Below are positions 25,894 to 34,085 of a DNA stretch of 64,000 nt, one piece after another (position 1 is the first letter of the stretch; every line of letters starts with the position of its first letter). The DNA lies in the NCBI GenBank assembly GCA_035566435.1, contig DATMRF010000028.1, forward strand, positions 48,972 to 112,971, read 5' to 3'. Below the pieces are notes generated by a model. The model worked only from the letters and a program-made list of their open reading frames with translations. It searched no databases and was not told the DNA's origin. A program made the translations under genes and the position numbers. Source of the stretch: DATMRF01 sp035566435 (GTDB lineage Bacteria > Verrucomicrobiota > Verrucomicrobiia > Limisphaerales > UBA8199).

Positions 25894-28842
25894 CTACCCC
25901 TTCAATGCGTCAAGCGAAGCCTGAACACGACCGCGTTTGGTCTGCCATTCAGACAGGCGTTGATGTTGTTCCTGCAGGATTTGCGCAGGTGCCTTGGTCG
26001 TGAAGTTCGGGTTGTTGAGTTTCTGTTCAACTTTGGCGATTTCCACATCGATTTTATCGAGCTCCTTTTGCAGTCGAGCTTTTTCAGCTTCGATATCCCT
26101 CAGGCCTTCCAGGGGCAAATACAAGTCACCCATTTCGGAGTGCACGACGGGGGTCCCTTTCGCCGGCTGGTAGTTGGAATCGAGCTGGAGCGACTCGGCG
26201 TTGAGCAGGAGCTTCAGGACTTCGGCATCCTCCGGCGGTACGACCACCGCGGGCCTAAGCACGTATTTAACCTTTTTGCTGGCGGGAATACTGGCTTCGC
26301 GGCGCAGGTCGCGCCCCTTCCTGATGAGTTCGAATTTGGTTTCGATGATTTCAAGATAACAGCCGTCCAGGCCATAGTGGCCTCGGAAATCTTCGTCGAG
26401 CGGCCTGGGCCAGGGGGCGAACATGATGGTTTTGCCACCCTGGTTGTCCGGCATGTCCTGGCCGTAACCCATGCTGTGCCACAGTTCCTCGGTGATGAAT
26501 GGCAGGAACGGATGGAAAAGCCGCAGCGTGTGCGAGAGGATAAAGTCGAGCACTGCGAGGGTGTTGGCGCGCCGCCCCTCCGCTGGAGGTGACGACGTAA
26601 GGAGTCTCTGATCTCCTGGCGTGCTGCGTGCTGCGTGCTGTGTGAGGGCTTCGGGGGCATCTTCCCTCCTAACGGTTTGAGCTTTTAACGTTTCAACGCT
26701 TCGCCCGAGGCTCGCCTTGCTGGCCTCAACGAACCAATCGCAGTATTCGCTCCAGAAGAACCGGTAGAGCGTTTGGGTCGCTTCATTGAAGCGGTACTCG
26801 GCGAATGCGGTCATAATTTCGCGGAGGGCCTGGTCCAGCTTGAGCAGAATCCATTTGTCGTAACCTGTGAGTAGCTCCGGGGCGATTTCGCCCTGGACCT
26901 CGCCGCCCTGCATTTGCCGGAAACGGCAGGCATTCCAGAGCTTGTTGCAGAAATTTCGACCAAGCTCGACATCTTTCTCATCAAAGAGCACGTCCTGGCC
27001 GAGCGGCGCACTGCGCATCGTGCCGAAGCGCAGGGCATCGGCGCCATACTTGGAAATGAGTTCGAGCGGGTCGGGCGAATTGCCGAGGCTCTTGCTCATC
27101 TTGCGGCCCAACTTGTCGCGGATGATCCCAGTGAAATAAACGTTGCGGAACGGGAGCTCCCCCATGAACTCGTGCCCCGCCATGATCATCCGTGCCACCC
27201 AGAAGAAAATAATGTCCGGACCGGTGACGAGGTCGGTGGTGGGATAGAACTTCTTGAGGTCGTCTGTTTTCTCGGGCCAACCCATCGTGGCAAACGGCCA
27301 TAGCCAGGAGCTGAACCAGGTGTCGAGAACGTCGGGGTCTTGCTTGAAACCTTCATCAGCCAGCCACTTGGCTTCCTTTTGCGACTCCGTGGCAGCGAAA
27401 AAGAGCCAGCCGCCAGATTGTTCTTCGCTGTGGACAACTGTTCGTTGTGAACCGTCGCCTGAAAAAGCGCGTTCAGTCTTACTTTGGTTGTAAGAACCAG
27501 CCTCTGTCAGTCGTCGCGTGAGTTCTCGAAAACCCACGCTTGATTTGTCATCCTCGCTAATGAACCGCGTCCACACCGGCACTCGGTGCCCCCACCAAAG
27601 CTGGCGGCTGATGCACCAATCCCGGATGTTGTGCATCCAATGCGAATAGGTCTTCGTCCAACGGTCGGGATAAAACCGGATCTTGCCTTCCTCGACCGCT
27701 TTGCTTGACGCCTCGACACTCGGATACTTAAGAAACCATTGTTCGCTCAAATACGGTTCAATAGGCACGTGGCTCCGCTGGCTGTATCCGATATTGTGAA
27801 CATAGTCCTCGGTCTTGAGGAGAAGTCCCTGCTCGGTCAGTTCTTCGACCACTGCCGTGCGCGCCTCCATCCGGTCCAATCCATCGAAGTCTTCGCCTGC
27901 CTCTTTGGTCATTGTGCCGTCAGGCGCGATGATTACGGTCAACGGGAGATTGTGTCGCAGGCCCATTTCATAGTCATTCGGGTCGTGTGCCGGGGTCACC
28001 TTCACGCACCCAGTGCCGAATTTGGGATCTACGAACTCGTCGGCGATGATGGGAATAGGCTTGTTCTGCAAGGGTAGCAGGCACCGACGGCCTACGAGTT
28101 TGGTGTAGCGCGGGTCGTTCGGGTTCACAGCGACCGCTTCGTCGCCGAGCATGGTTTCCGGCCGCGTGGTAGCGACGACCACAAACTCGTCCTTCTTGGG
28201 CTGCCCCTTGTCGTCGAGGAGGGGGTATTTGAGATGCCAGAGGTGGCCCTTCTCCTCCACCATTTCGACTTCTTCATCCGAGAGGGCCGTGCGGGCGGCG
28301 GGGTCCCAGTTGACCATGCGCTTGCCGCGATAGATCAGGCCCTTCTTGTAGAGCTCGACAAACACCTTCTGGACGCAGCGCGAATAAGCGGGGTCCATGG
28401 TGAAGCGCTCGCGGGTCCAGTCACACGAGCAACCGAGCTTTTTGTCCTGCTCGATGATGATGCCGCCGTGCTTCTCTTTCCAGGCCCAGACGTGTTCCAG
28501 GAATTTCTCGCGTCCGAGGTCGTCGCGATGCTTCATCACGCCCTGTTTGCGCAGCGTTTTCTCAACTACCGCCTGGGTGGCGATGCCGGCGTGGTCCGTG
28601 CCGGGGAGCCAGAGGACCTCTTTGCCCTCCATGCGTGCTTTGCGGGCGAGAATATCCTGGATGGTGTGGTTCAGGACATGGCCCATGTGGAGCATGCCGG
28701 TAACGTTGGGCGGCGGGATGACGATGGAGTAGGCGGGCTTGCTGGAACCGGCGTTGGCGGTGAAGCAATTCTCTTTCAACCAGAAGGCGTACCACCTCTC
28801 TTCAACCGCGTGCGGTTCGTAGGCTTTCGGAATCTCAGACAT
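25894..28842 (-). CDS. valS: Valyl-tRNA synthetase with a repeat-derived insert
   Basis: This class Ia synthetase charges tRNA-Val. ATG at 28840-28842 (MSEIPKAYEPHAVEERWYAF) is preferred. An in-frame GTG at 28854 would add four residues without a ribosome site and would overlap an intergenic repeat. The HIGH motif is HMGH in VTGMLHMGHVLNHT, the editing domain shows ATTRPETMLGDEAVAVNP, and KMSKS is GRKMSKSLGN. The C-terminal coiled-coil arm specific to ValS is intact (EAEKARLQKELDKIDVEIAK). The anticodon-binding region contains about 47 foreign residues at about 714-760 (nt 26563-26700), encoded by three different dispersed repeats placed end to end, with the frame kept. Conserved sequence resumes at LAVLDFILSHTLRLFHPFLP. 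Confidence 0.97.
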   Translation of the reverse strand: MSEIPKAYEPHAVEERWYAFWLKENCFTANAGSSKPAYSIVIPPPNVTGMLHMGHVLNHTIQDILARKARMEGKEVLWLPGTDHAGIATQAVVEKTLRKQGVMKHRDDLGREKFLEHVWAWKEKHGGIIIEQDKKLGCSCDWTRERFTMDPAYSRCVQKVFVELYKKGLIYRGKRMVNWDPAARTALSDEEVEMVEEKGHLWHLKYPLLDDKGQPKKDEFVVVATTRPETMLGDEAVAVNPNDPRYTKLVGRRCLLPLQNKPIPIIADEFVDPKFGTGCVKVTPAHDPNDYEMGLRHNLPLTVIIAPDGTMTKEAGEDFDGLDRMEARTAVVEELTEQGLLLKTEDYVHNIGYSQRSHVPIEPYLSEQWFLKYPSVEASSKAVEEGKIRFYPDRWTKTYSHWMHNIRDWCISRQLWWGHRVPVWTRFISEDDKSSVGFRELTRRLTEAGSYNQSKTERAFSGDGSQRTVVHSEEQSGGWLFFAATESQKEAKWLADEGFKQDPDVLDTWFSSWLWPFATMGWPEKTDDLKKFYPTTDLVTGPDIIFFWVARMIMAGHEFMGELPFRNVYFTGIIRDKLGRKMSKSLGNSPDPLELISKYGADALRFGTMRSAPLGQDVLFDEKDVELGRNFCNKLWNACRFRQMQGGEVQGEIAPELLTGYDKWILLKLDQALREIMTAFAEYRFNEATQTLYRFFWSEYCDWFVEASKASLGRSVETLKAQTVRREDAPEALTQHAARSTPGDQRLLTSSPPAEGRRANTLAVLDFILSHTLRLFHPFLPFITEELWHSMGYGQDMPDNQGGKTIMFAPWPRPLDEDFRGHYGLDGCYLEIIETKFELIRKGRDLRREASIPASKKVKYVLRPAVVVPPEDAEVLKLLLNAESLQLDSNYQPAKGTPVVHSEMGDLYLPLEGLRDIEAEKARLQKELDKIDVEIAKVEQKLNNPNFTTKAPAQILQEQHQRLSEWQTKRGRVQASLDALKG
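26563..26700. repeat. Composite of three dispersed repeats inside valS
   Basis: In plus-strand order the stretch has AAGGAGTCTCTGATCTC (26597-26613, reverse complement of the 7449 repeat), then GTGCTGCGTGCTGCGTGCTG (26620-26641, a GCAGCAC tandem word), then AACGGTTTGAGC and TTTTAACGTTTCAACG (about 26668-26699), the GTTAAA/GTTGAAACG family of intergenic DNA. All lie in the ValS reading frame. Confidence 0.8.
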
Positions 28843-29020
28843 AGGGCGAGACACGAATTACACGAATTTTCACCGATCAACTCTTAAGTGTTATGTGCAA
28901 ATCGCACCCGGTATCACAGGACCGCTCGCTTGAATGCTAAAGAATGTTCGCCGAATCAGCTCGCTCATGCTGTTTCACGGTATTGTGTTCCGATTAGTGC
29001 AAATCAGTGAAATTCGTGCC
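28843..29020. repeat. Intergenic stretch with ACACGAATTACACGAATT repeats
   Basis: The word ACACGAATTACACGAATT at 28850-28867 and related words at 29001-29018 are members of a dispersed family that also occurs at 23420-23445 and 25807-25880. No gene was seen. Confidence 0.6.
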
Positions 29021-30580
29021 TTACTCTTTCATTAGCCTATATTCCAGACTGTCCGACAACGCCAACATGCTGGCCTCGATAATATTGTCGTGCACGCCCA
29101 CGGTGCCCCATTCTTCTTTGCCATCGGTGGATTCGATCAGGACCCGCGTGCGGGCGCCCGTGCCCGCGGTCGAGTCAAGGATACGCACTTTGTAATCGTT
29201 CAAGCGCACCCGTTTGAGCTGGGGATAGAACTTTACGAGGGCATTGCGCAGGGCCTGGTCCAGGGCATTCACCGGACCGTCACCTTCGGCGATCGTGTGT
29301 TCCGTCATGCCATCGACAAGAACCTTAACGCTCGCCTGGCAGACGGATGTGGCGCGGTCGCGCCGGTCCGACACATGGTAGCCTTCGATCTTAAACGGCG
29401 GCTCCTGGTGCTTGAGGATTTTGCGGATGAGCAAGGCCAGTGAACCTTCGGCGGCTTCGTACTCGAAGCCCTCGCTCTCGAGGCGTTTAACCTCCGATGT
29501 GATGGCACGGGTTTCGGGTGCGTCGGGTTGCAATTTGAACCCGAGCTCGGCCGCTTTCATCAAAATGTTGGTGCGTCCGGCCATGTCGCTGACGAGCACG
29601 CGGCGATAATTGCCAACCGCTTCGGGATTAACGTGCTCGTAGCTGCGGGCCACGCGGTCGATGGCGTGCGCGTGCATTCCGCCTTTGTGGGCAAAGGCAG
29701 TCTGGCCGACCCAGGGTTGGCGCGGGTCGTGGCGGATGTTGGCAATTTCATCGACAAACTCGGAGAGTTCTTTGAGTTTTGGCAACGATTTTGGCGGCAG
29801 GATGGACCGCTTAAGCTTGAGCGCCAGCAGAGGAATGACGCTGGTCAGGTTACAATTGCCGGTGCGTTCACCGTAACCGTTGATGGTGCCTTGGATCTGG
29901 GTCGCCCCGGCCTCAATGCCAGCAAGTCCGTTCGCGACTCCCAGTCCGCAGTCGTTGTGGGTGTGGATGCCGATGCGCGCCGTGAGTTTGCGCCGGACGC
30001 TCCCCACGATATCCGCGATTTCGCCCGGCAGGCAGCCGCCGTTCGTATCGCACAGGACGATACACTCTGCCCCTGCGCGTTCGGCGGCTTGCCAGGAAGC
30101 TAACGCATAATCCGGCTCGTCTTTGTAGCCGTCAAAGGCGTGTTCCGCGTCGTAGATGACGTGCATACCCTGGTCTTTGAGGTACCGCACCGTGTCGGCA
30201 ATCATTGCAATATTTTCGTCCGGCTTCGCGCGCAGGACTTCGTGAACGTGCAACAGCCAGCTCTTGCCGACGATGGTCGCGACGGGCGTGCGGGCCTCGA
30301 GAATCTGGCGCATGAGGTCGTCGCTCTCTACGGCGATACCTTTGCGGCGAGTCATGCTGAAGGCGGCGATGCGCGCATGTTTCCACTTGCGACGGGCCGC
30401 CTGCTTGAAAAACTCCATGTCCTTCGGATTGGAGCCCGGCCAGCCGCCCTCGATGTAATGAATCCCAAAGGCGTCGAGCTTTTCAGCAATGCGCAGCTTG
30501 TCGAGGGCGGAAAAATTGATGCCTTCGCCCTGGCTGCCGTCGCGCAGGGTCGTATCGTAGATTTCCACTTCGGGTTTCAT
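29021..30580 (-). CDS. cimA: Citramalate synthase / LeuA-type homologue
   Basis: The enzyme condenses pyruvate with acetyl-CoA to (R)-citramalate, the first step of the threonine-independent isoleucine route. ATG at 30578-30580 gives MKPEVEIYDTTLRDGSQGEG, the DRE-TIM metallolyase start (metal Asp in DTTLRDG). A frame running back to 30706 lacks family similarity. Further family motifs are GWPGSNPKD, GIHTHNDCGLGVANGLAG (metal HxH) and GTINGYGERTGNCNL. The C-terminal LeuA-dimer/allosteric domain is present (about 390-519). At 519 aa the length fits the long citramalate-synthase subfamily better than 2-isopropylmalate synthase. The GWPGSNPKD motif is characteristic of that subfamily. No leu/ilv neighbours are in the window. 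Confidence 0.88.
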   Translation of the reverse strand: MKPEVEIYDTTLRDGSQGEGINFSALDKLRIAEKLDAFGIHYIEGGWPGSNPKDMEFFKQAARRKWKHARIAAFSMTRRKGIAVESDDLMRQILEARTPVATIVGKSWLLHVHEVLRAKPDENIAMIADTVRYLKDQGMHVIYDAEHAFDGYKDEPDYALASWQAAERAGAECIVLCDTNGGCLPGEIADIVGSVRRKLTARIGIHTHNDCGLGVANGLAGIEAGATQIQGTINGYGERTGNCNLTSVIPLLALKLKRSILPPKSLPKLKELSEFVDEIANIRHDPRQPWVGQTAFAHKGGMHAHAIDRVARSYEHVNPEAVGNYRRVLVSDMAGRTNILMKAAELGFKLQPDAPETRAITSEVKRLESEGFEYEAAEGSLALLIRKILKHQEPPFKIEGYHVSDRRDRATSVCQASVKVLVDGMTEHTIAEGDGPVNALDQALRNALVKFYPQLKRVRLNDYKVRILDSTAGTGARTRVLIESTDGKEEWGTVGVHDNIIEASMLALSDSLEYRLMKE

Positions 30581-30750
30581 AACAGTTGCCGCCCACAGCG
30601 GGTGTGAATATCTACGGCAAGAGCGCCTCGTTGCAAAGCTCCAAATCGGCAGACTCCGCGCGGCGTCGCAGCCTGACGCTGGCACGCCAGCGCAGCGGTC
30701 ACGCACGTCCCAAGCCGATTATAAACCGGCGCTCCTGCCCAAAGTGTGGG

Positions 30751-31350
30751 TCACTCCTCTCGTTTCGAAATAAACGGCAGCTTGACCGTTTGTTGGAGAA
30801 ATCCGAGGAACGTTTTCTTCTTCTTCTTTGCGGCGCCACCGATCCGTTCGCACGGATGGCTGCATAGGGGGCACAACTTCAAAACCTTTCCGCCCTTGCG
30901 GCGCAACCGGTGCACGCAATCATCGCACATTACCTCAAGGCAGTGGGTGCACTGGTAAGTGGCGGGAGTCTCCTTATGCCGCGGACAGAGCAACGAACCG
31001 TCCTCCCGAACCACCGGCGGCGTGGGATGCGGCATATCGAATTTCGGAATCGCCAACGCCACTTCGGTGGTTTCGACGAATAACTCGACCTCCCCGAGAT
31101 GCAACGTCTGGCCGGCCATGAGGGTGGCTTCCTTAACCAATTCGCCGTTGACGAACGTGCCGTTCGTAGAACCACAGTCCCGCACGACCGGCGCCCCATC
31201 GCCCACCGAGATTTCACAATGCCTGGCCGAGACGGTCGGATGGTCGATAGGAAAGTGGTTTTCCGGGCTGCGGCCAAACCGGTTCGCCCCGAGGTGAAGT
31301 TGGATCACCCGGTCCGGCGCGCCCTCGGTTTTGATGATAAGCTTGGCCAT
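30751..31350 (-). CDS. Small FHA-domain protein with zinc module (paralogue 3)
   Basis: This 199-aa protein starts at ATG 31348-31350; the long open frame extending upstream to 32655 is antisense to the ATPase gene. The FHA domain (about 1-90) has FGRSPENHFPI, SARHCEIS and DCGSTNGTFVN. It is followed by a B-box-like Cys cluster (CPRHKE, CTHC, CDDC, CPLC, C) at about 120-170 and a Lys-rich tail (KKKKK). It is the third member of the FHA plus zinc family, but without the multi-TM domain of the proteins at 1563 and 3083. It is divergent from the GspE/PilT-like ATPase gene, with 153 bp between them that should hold both promoters. Function is unknown. Confidence 0.8.
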   Translation of the reverse strand: MAKLIIKTEGAPDRVIQLHLGANRFGRSPENHFPIDHPTVSARHCEISVGDGAPVVRDCGSTNGTFVNGELVKEATLMAGQTLHLGEVELFVETTEVALAIPKFDMPHPTPPVVREDGSLLCPRHKETPATYQCTHCLEVMCDDCVHRLRRKGGKVLKLCPLCSHPCERIGGAAKKKKKTFLGFLQQTVKLPFISKREE

Positions 31351-31503
31351 TTCGCTCCCAACTCTTCCCAGATACCAGATCCCCGGGCGCGCCGTCAAGA
31401 GGATTTCTGCGCTGAGAAAATTTCTTTCCCTCCGCCATCGCCTGAAGCATGCTCTTCTCCATGCGCTTACGCCATTTAGGAATGGCCTCCGCGCTAAAGC
31501 GCC

Positions 31504-32721
31504 ATGAGCTACACAATCCAATATCTCGAATCCGAAATGGCCGCCCAGGGAGTGGAGGTTAGCACCCTGGTGAACTGTCTGGTGCAGGATGCGACGGTGT
31601 TGGGCGCCAGCGACCTGCACATCGAGCCGTGGGAAAACTCGATCGCGGTCCGGGCGCGAGTGAACGGCGTGCTCACCGAAGTGGCTCACCTCCCGCTGGA
31701 CCTGCTGGACAAAATTTCCATGCGCTTCAAGGTGATGGCGAATCTGGTGACCTACCAGGCCGGCTTGCCACAGGACGGCACGGCAGCGGGCGGACCGGAG
31801 CTCGAGGGCGTTCAGTTGCGGGTCTCGATTTTTCCTACAACGCGAGGCGAGAAAATCGTCGTGCGGCTCTTCGATCCTCGCGACCGCCGGTTTGACCTGG
31901 CGACCCTGCGTTTTGAGGACTCGACGCTGCAAGGACTGCTGCGCGTTCTCAAACGCACCAGCGGCTTGCTGCTCTTTACCGGGCCGACCGGCTCGGGCAA
32001 GACCAGCACCATGTACTCCGCGCTTTGCTACATCATGCAGCGGGATGGCACGAGCGTCAGCATCAGCACGGTCGAAGATCCGGTCGAGTTTAACCTGCCG
32101 ATGGTCAGCCAGACGCAGATTAATCCCGCCCAGGACTTCACCTATGCCACCGCATTGCGAAGCATCATGCGCCAGGACCCGCAGGTGATCATGGTCGGCG
32201 AGATTCGCGATGCGGAGACGGCGGCAATCGCTGTCCAGGCCGGGCTGACCGGGCACCTCGTCATCAGCACGATTCACGCCGGGGTCTCGGCTGGCGCGTT
32301 CACCCGGCTGATCAATATGGAGATCGAGCCCTTCATGCTGGCCTCCAGCGTCCTTGCGGTCATGGGGCTGCGCCTGGTGCGCAGCAACTGCCCCAACTGT
32401 TCGCAGCCGTATGAACCGCCGCCCAGCCACCTGAAAGTCATCCCGGAGGCACTCATGGCCGAGGCACAATTCCGCCGGGGCACAGGCTGCGATCAGTGCA
32501 ACCAAACCGGCTACTCCGGACGCTTTCCCGTCAGCGAGCTGCTCACCGCCACCGAGCCGTTCCGCGAGGCGGTGCTCAAGAAGGTGCCGACTTCGGCGCT
32601 CGAAGAGATTGCAGTGCAAGAGGGCATGCGAACCCTTTGGCAGAATGGACTCCATCGAGCGATTACAGGCGAAACCACCCTCGAAGAAATCATCCGAGTC
32701 ATCGCCGTTGACCTGGTTTAA
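31504..32721 (+). CDS. GspE/PilB/PilT-type secretion ATPase
   Basis: This 405-aa hexameric ATPase of type II secretion or type IV pili has an N-terminal N1E-like part (ASDLHIEPWENSIAVRARVNG). The nucleotide-binding domain has Walker A GPTGSGKTS (about residue 160), the Asp box (STVEDPVEFNLP), Walker B (QVIMVGEIRDAETAAIA) and the His box (HLVISTIHAG). A four-Cys zinc module (CPNC and CDQC) lies at about 300-340, as in GspE/PilB. The short N-terminus lacks the GspE N0 domain, and the length is between PilT and PilB. No other pilus or secretion structural genes flank it; prepilins occur at 7627 and 34086. It may energise those filaments, which is inference. Confidence 0.9.
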   Translation: MSYTIQYLESEMAAQGVEVSTLVNCLVQDATVLGASDLHIEPWENSIAVRARVNGVLTEVAHLPLDLLDKISMRFKVMANLVTYQAGLPQDGTAAGGPELEGVQLRVSIFPTTRGEKIVVRLFDPRDRRFDLATLRFEDSTLQGLLRVLKRTSGLLLFTGPTGSGKTSTMYSALCYIMQRDGTSVSISTVEDPVEFNLPMVSQTQINPAQDFTYATALRSIMRQDPQVIMVGEIRDAETAAIAVQAGLTGHLVISTIHAGVSAGAFTRLINMEIEPFMLASSVLAVMGLRLVRSNCPNCSQPYEPPPSHLKVIPEALMAEAQFRRGTGCDQCNQTGYSGRFPVSELLTATEPFREAVLKKVPTSALEEIAVQEGMRTLWQNGLHRAITGETTLEEIIRVIAVDLV

Positions 32722-32771
32722 CGCGCAGAGTGTGCTAGATTGCCTTGCTCCTGCCGGAGGGGCATAAACCT

Positions 32772-33104
32772 ATGACCGCATTGGATGAGAAAGAGTGCGT
32801 GCCGTGCAAAGGCGATGTGCCACCGCTGAAAGGGGAAGAGCTGGCGCGGATGGCGCGGCAATTGGGCGCCGCTTGGCAGGTCCTGAACGAGCATCATCTC
32901 GAGCGGGAATACAAGTTCAAGAACTTCCGCGACGCGCTCGATTTCACGAACAAAGTGGGTGAATTGGCCGAAGCTCAGGGACACCACCCCGATATCTACC
33001 TCGCCTGGGGAAAGGTCAAGCTGACCCTCTGGACGCACAAGATCGACGGCCTGACAGAGAGCGATTTTATCTTCGCCGCAAAGGCGGACAAGCTCCCAGG
33101 CTAA
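32772..33104 (+). CDS. Pterin-4a-carbinolamine dehydratase
   Basis: This 110-aa enzyme dehydrates 4a-hydroxytetrahydrobiopterin. The ATG at 32772 follows a good ribosome site (CCGGAGG at 32754-32760), so it is chosen over an in-frame start at 32745. The family motif is clear: EAQGHHPDIYLAWGKVKLTL with the HHP active-site pair and the later His of LWTHKIDGL. The length fits the family. In organisms without aromatic amino acid hydroxylase the protein may serve molybdopterin or other pterin routes. It lies 50 bp after the ATPase gene, possibly by chance. Confidence 0.93.
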   Translation: MTALDEKECVPCKGDVPPLKGEELARMARQLGAAWQVLNEHHLEREYKFKNFRDALDFTNKVGELAEAQGHHPDIYLAWGKVKLTLWTHKIDGLTESDFIFAAKADKLPG

Positions 33105-33183
33105 GGATTGGCGGTCGGTGATCCACGATCGGTGTTCGGCATCGCCTAGTACAGATTACTGAGCACTGATTAGCGATCCCGTT

Positions 33184-33555
33184 TCACCCATCGCGCATCA
33201 CGCACGCCTTCGCAAAGACAAAATCCTCTACGATCCTTCCTCGGATGAGATGTTCCTGGATGATGCGTTCCAGCACCGCCGGTGTGCAGGAGTGATACCA
33301 CACACCCTCGGGATAGACGACGGCGACAGGCCCTTGGGTGCAGACTCGCAGGCAATTTGCCTTGGTGCGATACACCAGCGGTTCCGGGCCGGCCAGCTTC
33401 AACTCCTTCAGCCGTCCCTTAAGGTATTCCCAGGATTCCAGGCCCGTTTCCCGGGGAGCACATTTGGGCTCCGTTTGGTCGGCGCACAGGAAAATATGGC
33501 GCCCGTATTTTTCGAGCCCAAGCGACTTCGCGATAGCTTCAAGTTCGCTGGTCAC
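33184..33555 (-). CDS. Thioredoxin-fold 2Fe-2S ferredoxin
   Basis: This 123-aa protein belongs to the thioredoxin-like (2Fe-2S) ferredoxin group. Four Cys fit the cluster: Cys24 and Cys32 (FLCADQTEPKC) and Cys68 and Cys72 (ANCLRVCTQGP). The VYPEGVWYHSCTPAVLERII segment is conserved in this family. It carries electrons to unknown partners. It starts 24 bp after the stop of the cytochrome-domain gene on the same strand, so the two may be co-transcribed redox genes. Confidence 0.88.
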   Translation of the reverse strand: MTSELEAIAKSLGLEKYGRHIFLCADQTEPKCAPRETGLESWEYLKGRLKELKLAGPEPLVYRTKANCLRVCTQGPVAVVYPEGVWYHSCTPAVLERIIQEHLIRGRIVEDFVFAKACVMRDG

Positions 33556-33579
33556 CTGGGTCTCGATGCTGCCCGGGCG

Positions 33580-34017
33580 CTATTTCGCCCCCTGCTCAAT
33601 CCAGGCGCGAATGAGTCCGATCTGCTCCTTGGTTAGCGGACCGATGCCCGCCTTGTTTTTCGGCGGCGGCATATAGTCATCAGGGTCTCCCAGGTGCGCG
33701 ATGTTCGCGATCAACACGCTCCCGGCGCTATCGCCGGCGATCACTACCTTGCCGTCCTCCCCGCCCTTGATCGCCCCTTCGAGGCTATCCAACCGCAAAT
33801 GGCCTTTGGGCTTTTGCTCGCCGTGGCACTTAATGCAGGACGTGTCGAAAATCGGTTTGATGTCGGTCGCGTATGTGACGCCCTGCTTGCTGGCAGCGGG
33901 CGCCAATTTGCTGAGGTCGATTTGGACCTTTTTCTTCTCCTTCTCGGCTGCGTAAACGGTCACGAGACAAGCCGAGGAAATGAGCGCGACAGACAGAACA
34001 ATGAATCGATTCATCAT
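33580..34017 (-). CDS. Exported c-type cytochrome domain protein (PSCyt1-like)
   Basis: This 145-aa protein has an N-terminal signal peptide (IVLSVALISSACLVTVYA) and one haem-binding CIKCH motif near residue 61. It is followed by GEQKPKGHLRLDSLEGAIKG and MPPPKNK, which provides a candidate axial Met. This is the pattern of the cytochrome C domain typical of Planctomycetes and Verrucomicrobia (PSCyt1), here as a stand-alone protein and not fused to PSD1/PSCyt2. It should sit in the periplasm and carry electrons. The downstream ferredoxin gene suggests a small redox unit. Confidence 0.88.
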   Translation of the reverse strand: MMNRFIVLSVALISSACLVTVYAAEKEKKKVQIDLSKLAPAASKQGVTYATDIKPIFDTSCIKCHGEQKPKGHLRLDSLEGAIKGGEDGKVVIAGDSAGSVLIANIAHLGDPDDYMPPPKNKAGIGPLTKEQIGLIRAWIEQGAK

Positions 34018-34085
34018 AATATTGGTTTTAGACGCCGTAAATTCTCACAGTTTCATCAGCTGTCAAAAACAATGTGGCCTGAACC

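Noticed and set aside
29021..30706. Longer citramalate synthase start at 30706
   Set aside because: The added 42 residues are Arg/Ser-rich and unlike the family; the ATG at 30580 opens directly with the DTTLRDG motif region.
31351..32655. Upstream extension of the minus-strand FHA frame
   Set aside because: The extra residues are antisense to the secretion ATPase; the FHA domain starts at 31350.
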